64,000 bases of DNA from Parus major (taxonomy: Eukaryota; Chordata; Aves; Passeriformes; Paridae), in assembly GCF_001522545.3 (NCBI RefSeq), contig NC_031768.1, forward strand, positions 80,571,769-80,635,768, given 5' to 3'. Below the pieces are notes generated by a model that saw only the letters and a list, made by a program, of their open reading frames with translations, searched no databases and was not told the DNA's origin. Both the position numbers and the translations under genes were made by a program. Shown here piece after piece: positions 24,501-37,500 of this stretch (position 1 is its first letter; every line of letters begins with the position of its first letter).

Positions 24501-25260
24501 TTTTTCCATCTCTGATCTTCCCGCTATAGGATCCAGATCTTTGTATGGAGAAAGGAAGCTGTACAAAATAGGAAGGATGCACAACACTGCCATAATGGAA
24601 TTTGGACTAAGTTATCTGCAGCTGAGAGGTGCAATTTGACAGAGTCTGTAGGGGTCCAGTGCACTGCAGTGAGCAGCTGGAACCTTGGGAGGCAAGGAAG
24701 AGTTACTTGGATACAGCAATCAAATCAAAATCACATGTGAACTTGAATGTCTCAAGGACAAGGAGCCAGTGGCCAGGCAGAGGTTCATGCCAACCATTCT
24801 AAAATGTCAGCATTGCTTGTGCTCCATGGCTCAGGGACACATTATCTTCTCTGGGTCAGGCAGCCTGAAAATATCCCTCTGGTGCAAACAGGTGATCCAA
24901 AACCTGGCAACTCAGCTAGTCCTATGCCCTATGTATGTCTCTGTGAACGTGCTGCAACATAAGGCTGGACCTACATACTTGGCTAGCAGCAAGAGGAGAC
25001 ACGGATACTCAGCTTGTGTCATCCAGAGCTGAGGAGGAGCTGTGGGCAGTGCTAATCAGGAGAGCAGCTGCCTCCACAACACCCCCCCCCAGGGAAGCCC
25101 TCACTGCAAAAGGACAGCTTATTCCTCCATCACAGATATCAGTGCTGAGGTCTCCTCAAAGCAAAAGACTTTCATACTGAAAGTCATTTTGCACTGTCCC
25201 TGGAAACTTGTCACTATTGAAAAGTTCCTATCCACCTATTTGCTGGGTTGTACCGAGCAT

Positions 25261-25340
25261 AGATATATATGTGTGTGTATATATATATTTATATTTATAT
25301 GTGTGTGTATATATATATATATTTATATGTGTGTGTATTA
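25261..25340. repeat. Compound (TG)n/(TA)n/TTTATA microsatellite
   Basis: TATATGTGTGTGTATATATA blocks occur three times within 80 bases, with TTTATA between them. Confidence 0.95.
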
Positions 25341-27947
25341 GCTGTATCTCTCAATAGACTGCTGACACTGCATAGGAGCAAGTGAAAGGACATTCTGGCT
25401 TAATAGCTGGATTTCACCAAGAGACTAGCTGTACATTAATTTAATCTACCTACTGATAATGCAGCTGTAATTTAAGCATCTATGACTGCCTGAAAATATT
25501 CTGACATAATTTTTCCTGTTCCATCTACATTCAAAACTTCCTCTGTAACAGTGCTGACTTTGATGGTATTTTGGATTGACTTCTTTGACTGATTTTTTAT
25601 TTCACAACAACTTGTTGTCTCCAAACAATATTTTGTTCTATATTACATTATATTAATACTGCCCAAAGCTAAAGTCATAATAGTATTCTTTGTTCTCATC
25701 ATAATAGAACTGACATTAAAATGTTGGCATTTCATGTGGAATGGAAACTTGAGGTTTCAGATAGATCTAATCACTTTTAATTAATCCCTTATTTTAATAT
25801 AGACTAAAACATTAGGGGCAGGGGCTCACACCTGTTCTGTAGAATCCAGCTGTATTCTCATAAAAGCAGGAAGACATGGTTGTTTCATAAAATAATCTGA
25901 AACTCCATGAAAAATTTGGTTGGAAATCAGAAAATGTACTTCCAGCCAAAATCAGTCAATAGAGATTCTGTCTGTTTGCTGCTCAGATAAATTTGAACAT
26001 GGAGAGGAAAATGGAATACATTAACATTGATGAGCGAGGTTGGCAAGCTGTCCCAATAATCTGTTTCAAGCGAGGAACAATGTACAGTACAAAGCTACTG
26101 TTACCACCTCTTTCACTTCACTGAGTGAATTTCCTCCTCATTTTCTGGGGACCCCTGTTGGAGGTATGATTCTGACCAGCTTTTTAATTTATAGCCACAA
26201 CAAAGCCAAAGTTTTTGAGTTTTTGTACCTAATAAAATGCAAAACACAGTGAGAAACTCAAAACTACAGCACCTTCTAGCAGATAATCATTTGCATGGTC
26301 TTTGGTAGTTGAGAGTTAGAAAAATTTTCCCATGCCAAGGAAAGGTGAGAGGGGCCAGTAGTTTAGCGTGCATCACATATCTTTTCCAGAGTCACAAGCC
26401 AAACCATGGCTATAGATTTCCCCCCTCCTACTCACTGGGCTTTCTAATGTGAGAAATATCTTCCCATGGAAAGCAGTGGTTATACAGTCACATGGGATCC
26501 TGCCTTACTCATACTGTTGGTATCTGTTTTATGAAACGGGCAGAGATGCCAGAGCTCCCCTCAGGCTGGGATCTCTCTTGTAAGCAGCTGCAGAAATAGT
26601 CAGGAAGGAGTAGACAGGCTCCAAAAGATCCTCCCAGTCATCACAGGGAGTGACTTTTATTGGACTAAGCAGCAGACGAACATCCTGCTGTGTACTGTGG
26701 CCCATGTACTGCCAGGAGAACAGGGGACATAAATCTGAGTACCAAACCACCCATGCTCCCTGAAGACCCTGAAATCTTTTTGTAAGACAGAGCTGTTCAG
26801 TTCTAAGCCTTAGATAAATTCCAGTCTAAGTACAATGTTCTTATCCACAGTGCTTTGCCAGCAGCAGTGGGACACTTATCCATCACTCACTGACCTTAGC
26901 AGCAATACCAGCACTGTTTGAGCATCGCTCTGCCCAGCACCAACCTGGGTGAGAGTAATCCAGTGCTAAGCAGAGCATATTTTTGGACTTATAAAATGCT
27001 TTGAGAATGTCACACAATAAATTGGAAGCTTTTTGAAAACCTCAAGCATATCCACCCAGAACCTGAAACACAAGGAAGGGGGCTTGGTGAATCCAGATAG
27101 CTCCAGCACCATCAGGCCATGAGCAGCTTGCTCTCTGCTCTGGAGAATGCCAAGAGGTGAACCACAGCTCTGGGCCCTTGGGTTATCCCCCAGTTCACCT
27201 GAACGAGGTAGGCATTAGGCACTAGCATTGCATTCGTGCTTCAGGAGGTGGTCAGCAGCCTCAGTTATCTGTGGTTTGATGTGCTGTATGTGCACATAAG
27301 ATTGCTGTGGATGTGAATGGGCAGGTAGGATGTGCTGTACAGAGAGAGTAGAAGGGTCTGTAAGGCTCACTCACATGCTAGGGAGGATGGCTATTTACAA
27401 GGGCAGAGCTGTCTGCTGGGGCTTCAGAAGGAGATAGAAAAGCAAGGTGGTAACCTGAGATTAATGTGTGGAGCTCCTCTTTTTACTCCTAGGCTGCTTT
27501 GCCTTTCTGTCACTAAGCACAACATCATTTCCTTCAAAATGTGTCCCAGTGGTGACACAACAGGAGAGGGAGTGGAAGCAATGTGAGTTGATAACACTCT
27601 CACCTGCAGGAGCAAAGGCAGAATTGTTGCTTGATGGGTGTGCCGGACATGCAGATAAAATGAGTCCATCTTTATCTAAAAGCCTTTTAGACAAAAAACT
27701 CACAACCAAACAACCAACCAACAAAACATAGATGAAATGAGAACTGAGGCCATTTGGAGAGGTCATAGCTCTTACTCTCACTGTTCTGCCATGACTGTCA
27801 AACACTGACAAAATGTTTTTTGACTCTGCTATATATTAATCTTCTACAAAGGCTGGTACAGACAAAAATAGGAATGAAGTAACATCACAAAAGGAAAGCT
27901 GTAGGCCTATGCTGTTCAGGATATTAAGCCTTTGGAAGCTTTTCTTT

Positions 27948-28512
27948 GAGATTGAGGGAGATGATTGTGCCCCTCTGCTCTGCACTGGTGTAGCCTCACC
28001 TCAAGTCCTGCATACAGTTTAGGGCACCTAAATAAGAGAAAGGCATTAAGCCATTAGATAGTGTCCAAAGGAGGACCACAAAGATGAAGAAGGGCCTTGA
28101 GGGGAAGCTGTATGAGGAGTGGCTGAGGTCACTTGGTCTGTTCAGCCTGGAGGAGACTGAGGGAAGACCTCATGGCAGTCTGCAACTTCTCATGAGAGGA
28201 AGAGGAGGAGCAGACACTGATCTCTTCTCTCTGGTGACCAGTGACAGGAGCCAAGGGTGTGGCCTGAAGTTGTGCCAGGGGAGGTTTGGGTTGTACATTA
28301 GAAAAAGGTTCTTCACCCAGAGGGTGGCTGGGCACTGGAACAGGCTCCCCAGGGAAATGGTCACAGCACCAAGCCTGACAGAGTTCAAGACATGTTTGGA
28401 CAATGCTCTTGGGCACATGGTGTGACTATTGGGGTGTTCTGTGCAGGGACAGGAGCTGGACTTGATGATCCTGATGGTTCCCTTCTAACTCAGCATATTC
28501 TGTGATTCTGTG
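27948..28512 (+). mobile_element. CR1 LINE 3' fragment, about 565 bp
   Basis: It carries the CR1 order GTGAAGGGCCTGGAG-like sequence, CTGTATGAGGAGTGGCTGAG, CTGGTGACCAGTGACAGG, TTCTTCACCCAGAGGGTGG, and the terminal GACTTGATGATCC and ATTCTGTGATTCTGTGA. The subfamily differs from the copy at 51461, which has GTAACAAGTGACAGG instead. Confidence 0.95.
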
Positions 28513-31500
28513 AGATCTTGCAGGCAACTCAGAGTAGTGTGAGCCACAACAACTCTTGTCACTGGGAAGTCTGCCCAAAGTTGTGCCAACATGGATAGTT
28601 AAGACTTTATGAGGATAACTGTCCTGATGCATCTCCTATCTCCTTCTCTCCTGTTTCTATTGTTAGTTGTATCTAGTAATCAAACCATGACTGATGAGTT
28701 GCAAAGGTATATGACAACAGTAAGAAAAATTTTTCTTCCTCACACAGCTTCTAGATTCGCCATCAAGTTCCCAGCCCCAAAGCACTGCCTGTGGACACTC
28801 ATGCATATAATGCAAAATAAATTAATTTCAGGCTTCACCCAAGACCCCTACTTTGGGCCACTCTGACTCACAGGAACCCACAGTAATGCCTACAACACCA
28901 TAGAGGGTTTTTTTTATTGTTTTCCTCTGAATTAAGGCCACAGTAATAACAGAGTGTCATGAGACCAGCACCAAACAGAAGAAATCCTGCCAAGTGAAGC
29001 TGTACTTATGTACAGGGTGAAATCAGCTAGGAAAGGAACTGCTCAGAGACTAAAACATTTCCATGTTAAACTTATGATTTAATACTTGTGTAAGTTAAAC
29101 ATTAATATGGGCAAAGCAATCTTCAAAACAGAGCCAGTGCAGAGTTGATCCAAAAGTCAACAGGACAAAAGAATCTAGAGCAAAAATCTGAGCCAAACCA
29201 CTGAAGCTGATAATGTCTGGCAAGAAAATTCACCTCAGAGAAGAGCTTGAGGACAAAACTCCATTAAAAAACACAAATCCGACCTTGCCCTGTTCTTACT
29301 GTCTCTGCCTTTTTTTCTGACCAGATGTAAAAGACTCATAATCTTGCATGCCTGGGATATAGTTTCTAAGAGGGCTCCACAAGATCAGGATTGCTTCTGC
29401 ACTTGGGGGTTCAGATTCCAGCCTGAGCTGCAGCTGACCTTGCCAACTTGGAGACACAAGGACAGAAATCTTTAAGTGACTCTGGCCCAAATGGTATTTA
29501 CTGACAGAGAGCTGGTCTTGAGCTTGCCAGCTATTAATTGTAGTTTGACAAATTAGAAAGGCTTCCTGTCGTCCATCAGGGTATCCACTTCCCTTTATTC
29601 TGGGCTAACAGTCTGTAAAATGAAATGGCAAACAGAGCTTCATTAAAACAAAGCAAGACACTTCCTTGGCTGGCAGGTTTGGAAAAGTAGGAACCGAGTC
29701 CCAGGGGCTGCACTTCCAGCTTCATCTCTGAATACATATATGGGGGAAAGAAAGGACAAGCCATGCTTTCACCTCTGTGTACCTCAGTCTACACATTCAT
29801 CATGCAGGGACACACACTGCTACTCAAAGTCATCTTAGAATGTTATAGAAATTAATTACAATTTATTAAGTAATCTGTGATGCTGGATGGATGCAGATAC
29901 CAAATTCTGATATTCCAAAACCATCCAGTTTAGCTTTCAAAGCTCTAAATGTTTTTATTAGTGGTCATTATTTATTAGTGATACCAGGATGTTGGTATCA
30001 ATATCAATCAATCAATTAATTAATTTATCATCTGTGAGAGTACAAGGGAAAGTACACTCCTCTGGTCTAATCAAATACATCTTGGTTTCTCTGACTTGTC
30101 CAGATTCCTCTGTCCTGACTGTACACCTACAGCTGAGGCAGCTACTGAAGAAGATAACACCTAAGTCTTCCACTGCAGAGAGACTGACAGATACCTCCAG
30201 GAGTGATTCAGATCCTGGCTGGGCTGACTCATACTCTGAAAGTGTCTTTATCTTTCTGGGTCCTAGACCTGGTCTGTATTAGGAAGTTAAATGTGTCCTA
30301 CTCTAGACCTGAGGCCAGACTGCCCCAGACAACTGCCAGTCAAGTAAATCTGCCTGCTCTCCTAACCAAGGTGTCTGTGTTGGGTCATGGCAGGTTCCCA
30401 GGTCGTGATAGGGCACTGTTTGAACATGGCTAGTGCCCTCCACTACACCAGTGTCAAGGGCCCTTCTGGCAGTACAGCAGCATTTCAAATCCTGCACCCT
30501 GCAGCATTCCCTGGCTTGTTCAATTTATTAGTGGAGTTGCACCCTTAGATGTAGGAGATTAGTTTCTGAAGTTAGCTGAGATGTGCTAGGACAACACAGC
30601 TATTTGAGGAATGGGGCTAATTCTTTCCATCCTGTAGCCATGTGACAATCCTACTTGTTAGGAAATAGGGACATACCAATATCTGAGTTGTTAAGGTAAG
30701 TCTATATAAGCTAAATACTTCAAAGGAACTCAAGGCAACCTCATACATCTCCCAGCCTCTGCACACAGCTGGAGAGCACTGCGAGGACCTGATACAGAGG
30801 TTAGAAGCTGGGTACCTAGGAGTTGTCCACAGCCTGACTGAGTCAAACCCAGGAATGCAAGTCAGGATGTCTGAGCCTCAGCCCCCTGCCTGAAGCAGGA
30901 GACTGCAGTGCCTCACAACTATAGGCTGAGCTCGTTTGATCCCACTGCTATAACCAGCCCCTAATGAGGACCAGATACATCAGCCTCCACAAGGAGACAG
31001 GGAAAAGGAGGGAGGATTTCCTCCCTAATACTGTAGAAAGAAGAGTAGTTCCTGGGATATTTACCAAGCCACTGAACCAAAACTTTGGTTTTCTGTTTTG
31101 TTTTTCAGAGCTTTTCAGCTCCTCTTTTTTACTTTATAGCTATTTCACAGCTATCAGTTTTTAGTTCACTAAAAATCTGTGATGCAAAGGAAACATGGCC
31201 ACATCTTATATCCCAACATCCAAAAAGCAGCTGCTAGTGGAAATTCATATGAAGTAAGAAGTGCAGGAGTACTTGCATGTATGAAGGTACTGTCCTTAAT
31301 CCTCAGCATTTAGAATACTGCTTCTAATTTGCCTTAAAATATTAAAAATATTAACTAAAACTTTACATGCCAAGTAAGAAAAACTGTACTACATTTGGCC
31401 CTTGAAGTGCTTTGATTTGATTTGAATGTAACCATTTGGATCACATGCCTAGCAAAAGGCACATGCCTCAGAGTGGCAGCTTTTATTCTTTCAAGGCAAT

Positions 31501-34500
31501 CAGCATCCCCTCAATGCAAAGGATTAAATCAAAACTAAATTAAATGGCATACTACAGAGAAGGCTGGCTGTGTACTTTTCAATATGGACAAAGCAATCCT
31601 TCTCCTCACTGGTAAAAATTCAGGCTAGTGCAGAGACCCAGCACAAAGCCTAGACACCACTTAACATCCTGCTGAGGGTTTAAGTGTTGGCTACGCTTTG
31701 TGCTAAGCCTCAGTAATGGATGGAATATCACCCACGAGAAAGAGCAGGGACAAACCGCATTTCAATTTTGCCTGGGTCTGATTCTGTACTTCCAAAGCCC
31801 TTTTTTGGTGGGAATTTGTAGTCAACATGAGATAGAGGATGTGTCTTTACATTTCACCTCATACCTGAAACCTGCCTTCATACTGAAAGGAGCAGACAGA
31901 TATATTATCCAGGATTATATTTCTTCAGTGTGAATGGACACTGAACATAAAATACCTGCAGACCGACTATCAGCCATCAAAGACAGTGGCACTCACCTGA
32001 AGGAAAAGGTGTGACATGAGTAATTTTGGCTCAGAGTCTCTCATAGGGATTACACAATCCATGTCTTCATTCCCACGCTAAGAAGCATTGTGCCTGTGCC
32101 ATGGCCATGCAAACGGATCTGTGCATGTAATTCCCTTGGGATCTTGCGACAGACACTACTGGGACTCCAGCTGAGTTGTCAACACTGGTTCTTCACTCAG
32201 GTATCACATTTTTTTTCTTGTTATAATGCCTATGTTCGTGTCCCAGATTCTGCCCTCAGGAAAGAGGGTGCAGATGATGTTTGTGGCTGTTCTGAACTTC
32301 CCATAATCTCTTGGTGTTTCCAGCCAGGACAATCATGTGGGTTGGCTGCTGTAAGAATGAGTGACTGGGTTTGGCCCATGGTGTCATTTCAGCTGCCTCA
32401 GCCTTCTCTTCTACAGTTGCTGCTTCTCATGGACTTTCACAAAAGGAAGCTCAGCTGGAAGTAAAAACCCCACAACTCATCACGCCACAGGCATGTTTGG
32501 AACAAGATAGCAAGTTGAATCCTGGAGGTACAAGAAGGGATACAGGAGGCAAGCTATGCTATGTGTGCATGGGGAAGACTAAATGGCTGTGTTTTGATAG
32601 GTTTAAGTAAGAAAGCAAGAGAAAAAGCTTAAGTGAGGGATCAGTTGCAGAATTGACTGCAAAAATCGTGACAGACAGATAAGATGTATACTTCCCACAA
32701 GTATAAGGACATTAGGCAGTAAAACTGCCTTAGAAACTAAATCCACGTTTGTTTCAAGTACTGTCCCAGGTGTGAAGCAGAACAGCTTCACTCAGCAGGG
32801 CTGCTTCACTCAGGTCCCCTAATCTCAATGGAGCCCTGCACAGAAGCCAGCTGTCAGCTTCCAGCTCCAGGCTTTTTTCCCTGTTCATATCAGAGAGTGA
32901 GCCAAGGAAATCAGAGGACATGAGAGGTATTTTCACATTTTACCCACAGATTTTACCACAAATTTAACATTATGTGGCAGTTAGCACCAGGACTGACATA
33001 GCAGAGCGGACAGAGGACTATTGTGTCCAGCATCCTCTTCCCAAAAACCTGCAGGACCAGATGCTGCTAGGGAGGATACCAGAAACTCTGTGTAATCTGA
33101 TCCCAGAAGAACTTAATACTTTATCAGTTCCAAAAATCTGATTTTGGTTGGGTGGTGGGTTTTTTTTGGGTTTATTTTTTTTTGGCTTTTGAAATATTTT
33201 TCCCATTCCTCTGGATATTCTCACTGGCCATATAAATGTATTGGCCCTTCCAAAATTCCTGCTAAACTCCTGGTCTTAATGGCTGTGTCTAGACTGCTAA
33301 ATTAAACAGGGCCACGACACCACTTCTGACACTGCCCCATGCTTGTCTGTGTTGTTTCGTGGCCCCTGAACATGGATTAGCAAGAGCCAGCAGAAAATAC
33401 ATACCTGTTAGCACAGTGTAGAGAACAGCACATTCTTGGGACCATTCCCAAAAGGTAGGCTGGGTGTGGCCACCCTGTTTTTAGGGGAAAAATAGTTCAG
33501 TCAGGTGGGTATGAATCATAACATGCCTCTGGCTTCATGCCAGGCAGCAGTCACTGGTCTGTTCCATTTAGTAGTACAGCTGCAGCCAGTGGGACTTTTA
33601 AATAACAAGCTACATGGACTAGTGAAGGACACTGGGAAAAGCATCTCTGGGTAGCTTTTGAAGAATCTCATGATATGTACTGTTGGATGTACATAGTAGC
33701 CTGATCACTTTTAGGGGAAGAAGACAACATTTCCACCAAGGACTTGGTGCTGTGTCAAAGTACACACTGTTCAGTGAGGGTTTTGCCACACTTTTCAAAC
33801 GCTATCAGCAACCTAAGATTAAACATGCACAAAGAAGGCTTAGCACTGTCCCTCCCAAATACCTCCCATCCCTGTGGGCATGTTCAAGGCTTGTCCAAAA
33901 CAGCTTGGCTTAAATCTAATCAGTCATCTTTAAGACAAACACAAAAACCTTCTAACCTGCGGTGCTTTTACATGAGCATCCAAATGGGAGGATTTGGATT
34001 GCCTCATCCAGCTGCCACCCTGAACAATATTCTTCAAATTGCCAGCACACAGGTATTTTCACAGAGGCAGGGAACACCTCTTTGAGTGCCACAAGGCTCC
34101 TCAGCCTGGTTCTGCAGTCCACTCTGAGCCCAGCTTGAAATGTCTGCATCCTAACCACACTTGCACATACTTTTCTAAAAACAGAAGGAAATTGTCCACA
34201 AGGTCTCTGTTGACCTTAGTAACACAAATACAAAAATAGTTGCAGTCAAGTAGCAGAAAATGTGTCCAAAGCAGTATTGAGTCACCCTCCTTGAGGAGGG
34301 GAGTGTCTGTAGAGTCAGTGGGAATTGATACTGATGTCTCAGAGGATTTGGGAATACCAAGGACAAGGCACACCAAAAAAGGCATAAGTAAATATTTAAC
34401 TGAAGACTGCTAGAACTTTCCCTTTTAGGTAAATCACTCTCCATATCTGAGTTCACCCCAAGGTGAAAAGGGCAGAGGACAATTAAGTGGGCATCACCCA

Positions 34501-37500
34501 AGTAATTCCAGAAACAAAGAGTATTGCTTATGGGAAAATCATTAACCCAGAGTGAAAAACAAGAAGTTTGAAAAAGAATTGGGAAGTGGATGACACTGTC
34601 TTATACAGAGATGAGAAGCAGATGTTCCATTAACCACATCTGACTAGAAGCAGTCTGTTCCCTCTGGCATGTGCCCCTGCAAGCACTTTTCTCCAAGAGA
34701 TAGAGGTAGTATGTTTGGAAGAAAAGGTCCTAAGAGATACATCCAAATCCTGTTCCTCAAGAGATGACAGTGAATTTTGCCTCCTGAAATCAGTGCAAAT
34801 CCAGTTTTCTCTGAAACATGCATCCATTTCCATCCATACATGGAATTCTGTTGGGTTCCTCTGTTGCATCCAAATCCAGGTCCCAACAAAGAGGATGGAT
34901 GCACCCAGTAGAAGAAATAGGAAGCCAGCCAGCCAGCCAGATCCATGCCTTGCCTTGATTTAGCAACAGTTACAGGCAGGTGAGCAGTGCGTTGTGTGGA
35001 CCTCTGGAAAATCAGTGCTTTGTTTCATTCATCCATTAGGATGGCTTAGGAAAAACACTTATGACTTTTATTTACTTAACATTGCTGGAGAGTTTACATA
35101 GTTCATAGTACATAGTTCTTCCCAAAAGAGTAGGATGGTGATGATTCAAGACTCCAAAAAACCAAAAAGTGAAAAAGTTAAAAGATGTATCTCTCTAAAA
35201 CCTAAGCACCACTGAAATCAGTTAGAAAGTTATTGCTGCCTCTGACAGGAACAAGAGTTTACCTTCTAGAGACCTATTTTCTTTTAAAGAATTTCAGATG
35301 GTAAAAAAAAAAATAAAAATATTTGTCCACTGCTGGTTTTAAAGTCTCACAAATGACACTTTTACAAGGACTTATTTCACTACAGTGAAAAACTTCTTCA
35401 CTTTAACATTAAACATTGTGCAAACTCATTCTGGCTGAAAGGGTGGTCATTTTTTATGTCGGATAGCTCTTATGACAAACAACTAAAATATGCATCTGGA
35501 GCTCTTGGGCTTGTGGGACTTAAATCATTAAAATATTTTTATGGGGAAAAAATATGAGCACAAGATGGAAAACTACACTTTTGCTCTGAGGGAAAGTTCA
35601 TTCAAGTGTACAGTATTCAGGGCACACAAACCCACTATTTAAGCACACATATGCCTCAGATACACTGCTTCCATGAACATTTCCCACATATCCGTGAGTG
35701 TGCTTGTGTGTGCAATGTTTACACGGCTTCTATTGCATTTGGCCACATTTACTTTTCTGTTCAGCAGCCCAGTTTGAACTGGAACCTGCTGGTTTTTGGA
35801 TATGTAAGGATCAAACTCCTTAGATACATAGATACATAAAAGAATCATAGAGCCTTTTTGACACCAGAAAGTGCCATGTAAACACAAGGTTTTATTTAGC
35901 TATGAGAAAGGTTACTACTGGGCATCCTGCAGCTTTGGTGTTTCCCTAAACTGAGAAACAGTGGATGCAATGATGATTTTTAAAACTACTTCTGCATCAT
36001 AAACTGAATGAGCATGTTTAAAAAAGGCCTAGTGACACTTAGCTGCTTTCTTGGCTTTGTCCCCTACAATTTTACTAGTCCCTTACTAACAGAGTTGGAT
36101 GAGTGATCTCACCATACACCAGCAATGCCAAAGACTGCTTGCTTAAGTTGGAGGGAATCTGTAAAGTACATGAATGTTGGGAAATATCTGCTGGAATGGC
36201 TTAGCTGAACTCAAACATCTGCCTGCAGCACAGAAAAAAAGGGAGGTTCCTAAACTACTCAGTGCAGATACCCTAAAGGCAAAGGTTAGCAGTCCCTAAC
36301 TCCTCCTCCACCTAAGAGGCTTACGGTTTATTTACATGGAGTGTTTTGTAATACACAAGGGATGCCTTGTCATCTGGGCTTGGATTAAAAAAGAACCCTG
36401 TAGCTATTAGTATGAAACTCAGCCCTCTCTCTTTTTCCCAGGGCAGTTTTATAATATTCATATTTCTTTTTAATACGGGGTCCAAGAAAGGAAAAATAAC
36501 TTTGGGCAGTTTTTCAGTGTGTCTTATAAGGAAAGTCCACAAAATATATGGGGAAGCAACTGACTGCAGACTATCAGTCCCAAAACCATGGTAATTTATA
36601 TGACTATCTGAATAAAAGCAGTGTGAATACTGTGACTTTGCCATCGGTCCAATAAGATGCATCTCAGGTTTTTTTAAGCCTGTCTGGGTAACAATTAACA
36701 TACATTTGCTGAAATTCCTCTCACAGTGCTTTGGGAAGGATCCACCTTCATCTCAGGGTTGGTTCACACGTTTTGGCTGGCAGATATGAAAGGTGAAGTT
36801 GTTTTATATTGGTGTGTACAGCTGATGGACAGTTATTCATCAAGCTGTAGTAACACAGACATGTGTTACTCTTGTTGCATGCCTGCACTCTGGTTTGGAT
36901 GCTTGAAATGGCAACCCTATTTTCCCTCCCAAACCCCAAAGTTCAATGCTTCAGTACTGTTCTACAGCATGAAACCATGAACTTTATCTTCTGTGCAAGG
37001 ATGCCCAGGTGATAAAGCCCTTAGTATTACCATTACCTAAGTCTGTCCTTCCCTTTTCCTTCTCTTTCCCTAGCTATAGGATGAAGCTGTTAGAAATATC
37101 TCAATTGAGAGGTCTTTGTCCACTTGCTTGCACTGGCTCTCTGTATTAGCACTTCCAATACCGTACTCCTTTTTAAGGTGTTTCTACTGCTTTCATCAAG
37201 ACATTATGTAGAAACTTACTTTCTGTACCTTTATCTGTCTTTTTTTTAACTCTCCATACCTTCTTCCAGGCATCTCTCACCATCCTGTTGTGGCCATATC
37301 CTTTCTCCATAGGTATCACAAACATTTCTCTAGAAATAGTTTCAGGCTCAGTGTGTGGTTTCATGATATATTCAAATAGTGATGCTGGAGTCAGGAAACA
37401 GTAAGAAGGATCAAGGCATGGAGAAAAGTAGAGGTGAGGAAAATAACCAAAGACTTTCAGCAGTTCTGATGAAAGACTGTCTATACTGCACCAAGCTGTT

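Larger units (their letters stand above)
20336..27947. other. Gene-free intergenic stretch
   Basis: No exons are supported. It contains a palindrome with flanking direct repeats (20488-20535), a CpG-retaining block (21150-21560), a poly(A) run at 21795-21809, a C run near 25082 and a compound TG/TA microsatellite (25261-25340). Confidence 0.6.

Noticed and set aside
28084..28425. 113-codon plus-strand open frame
   Set aside because: It lies wholly in a CR1 3' fragment.
36321..36701. 126-codon minus-strand open frame
   Set aside because: No recognisable domain, and typical chance length for this much AT-rich sequence.
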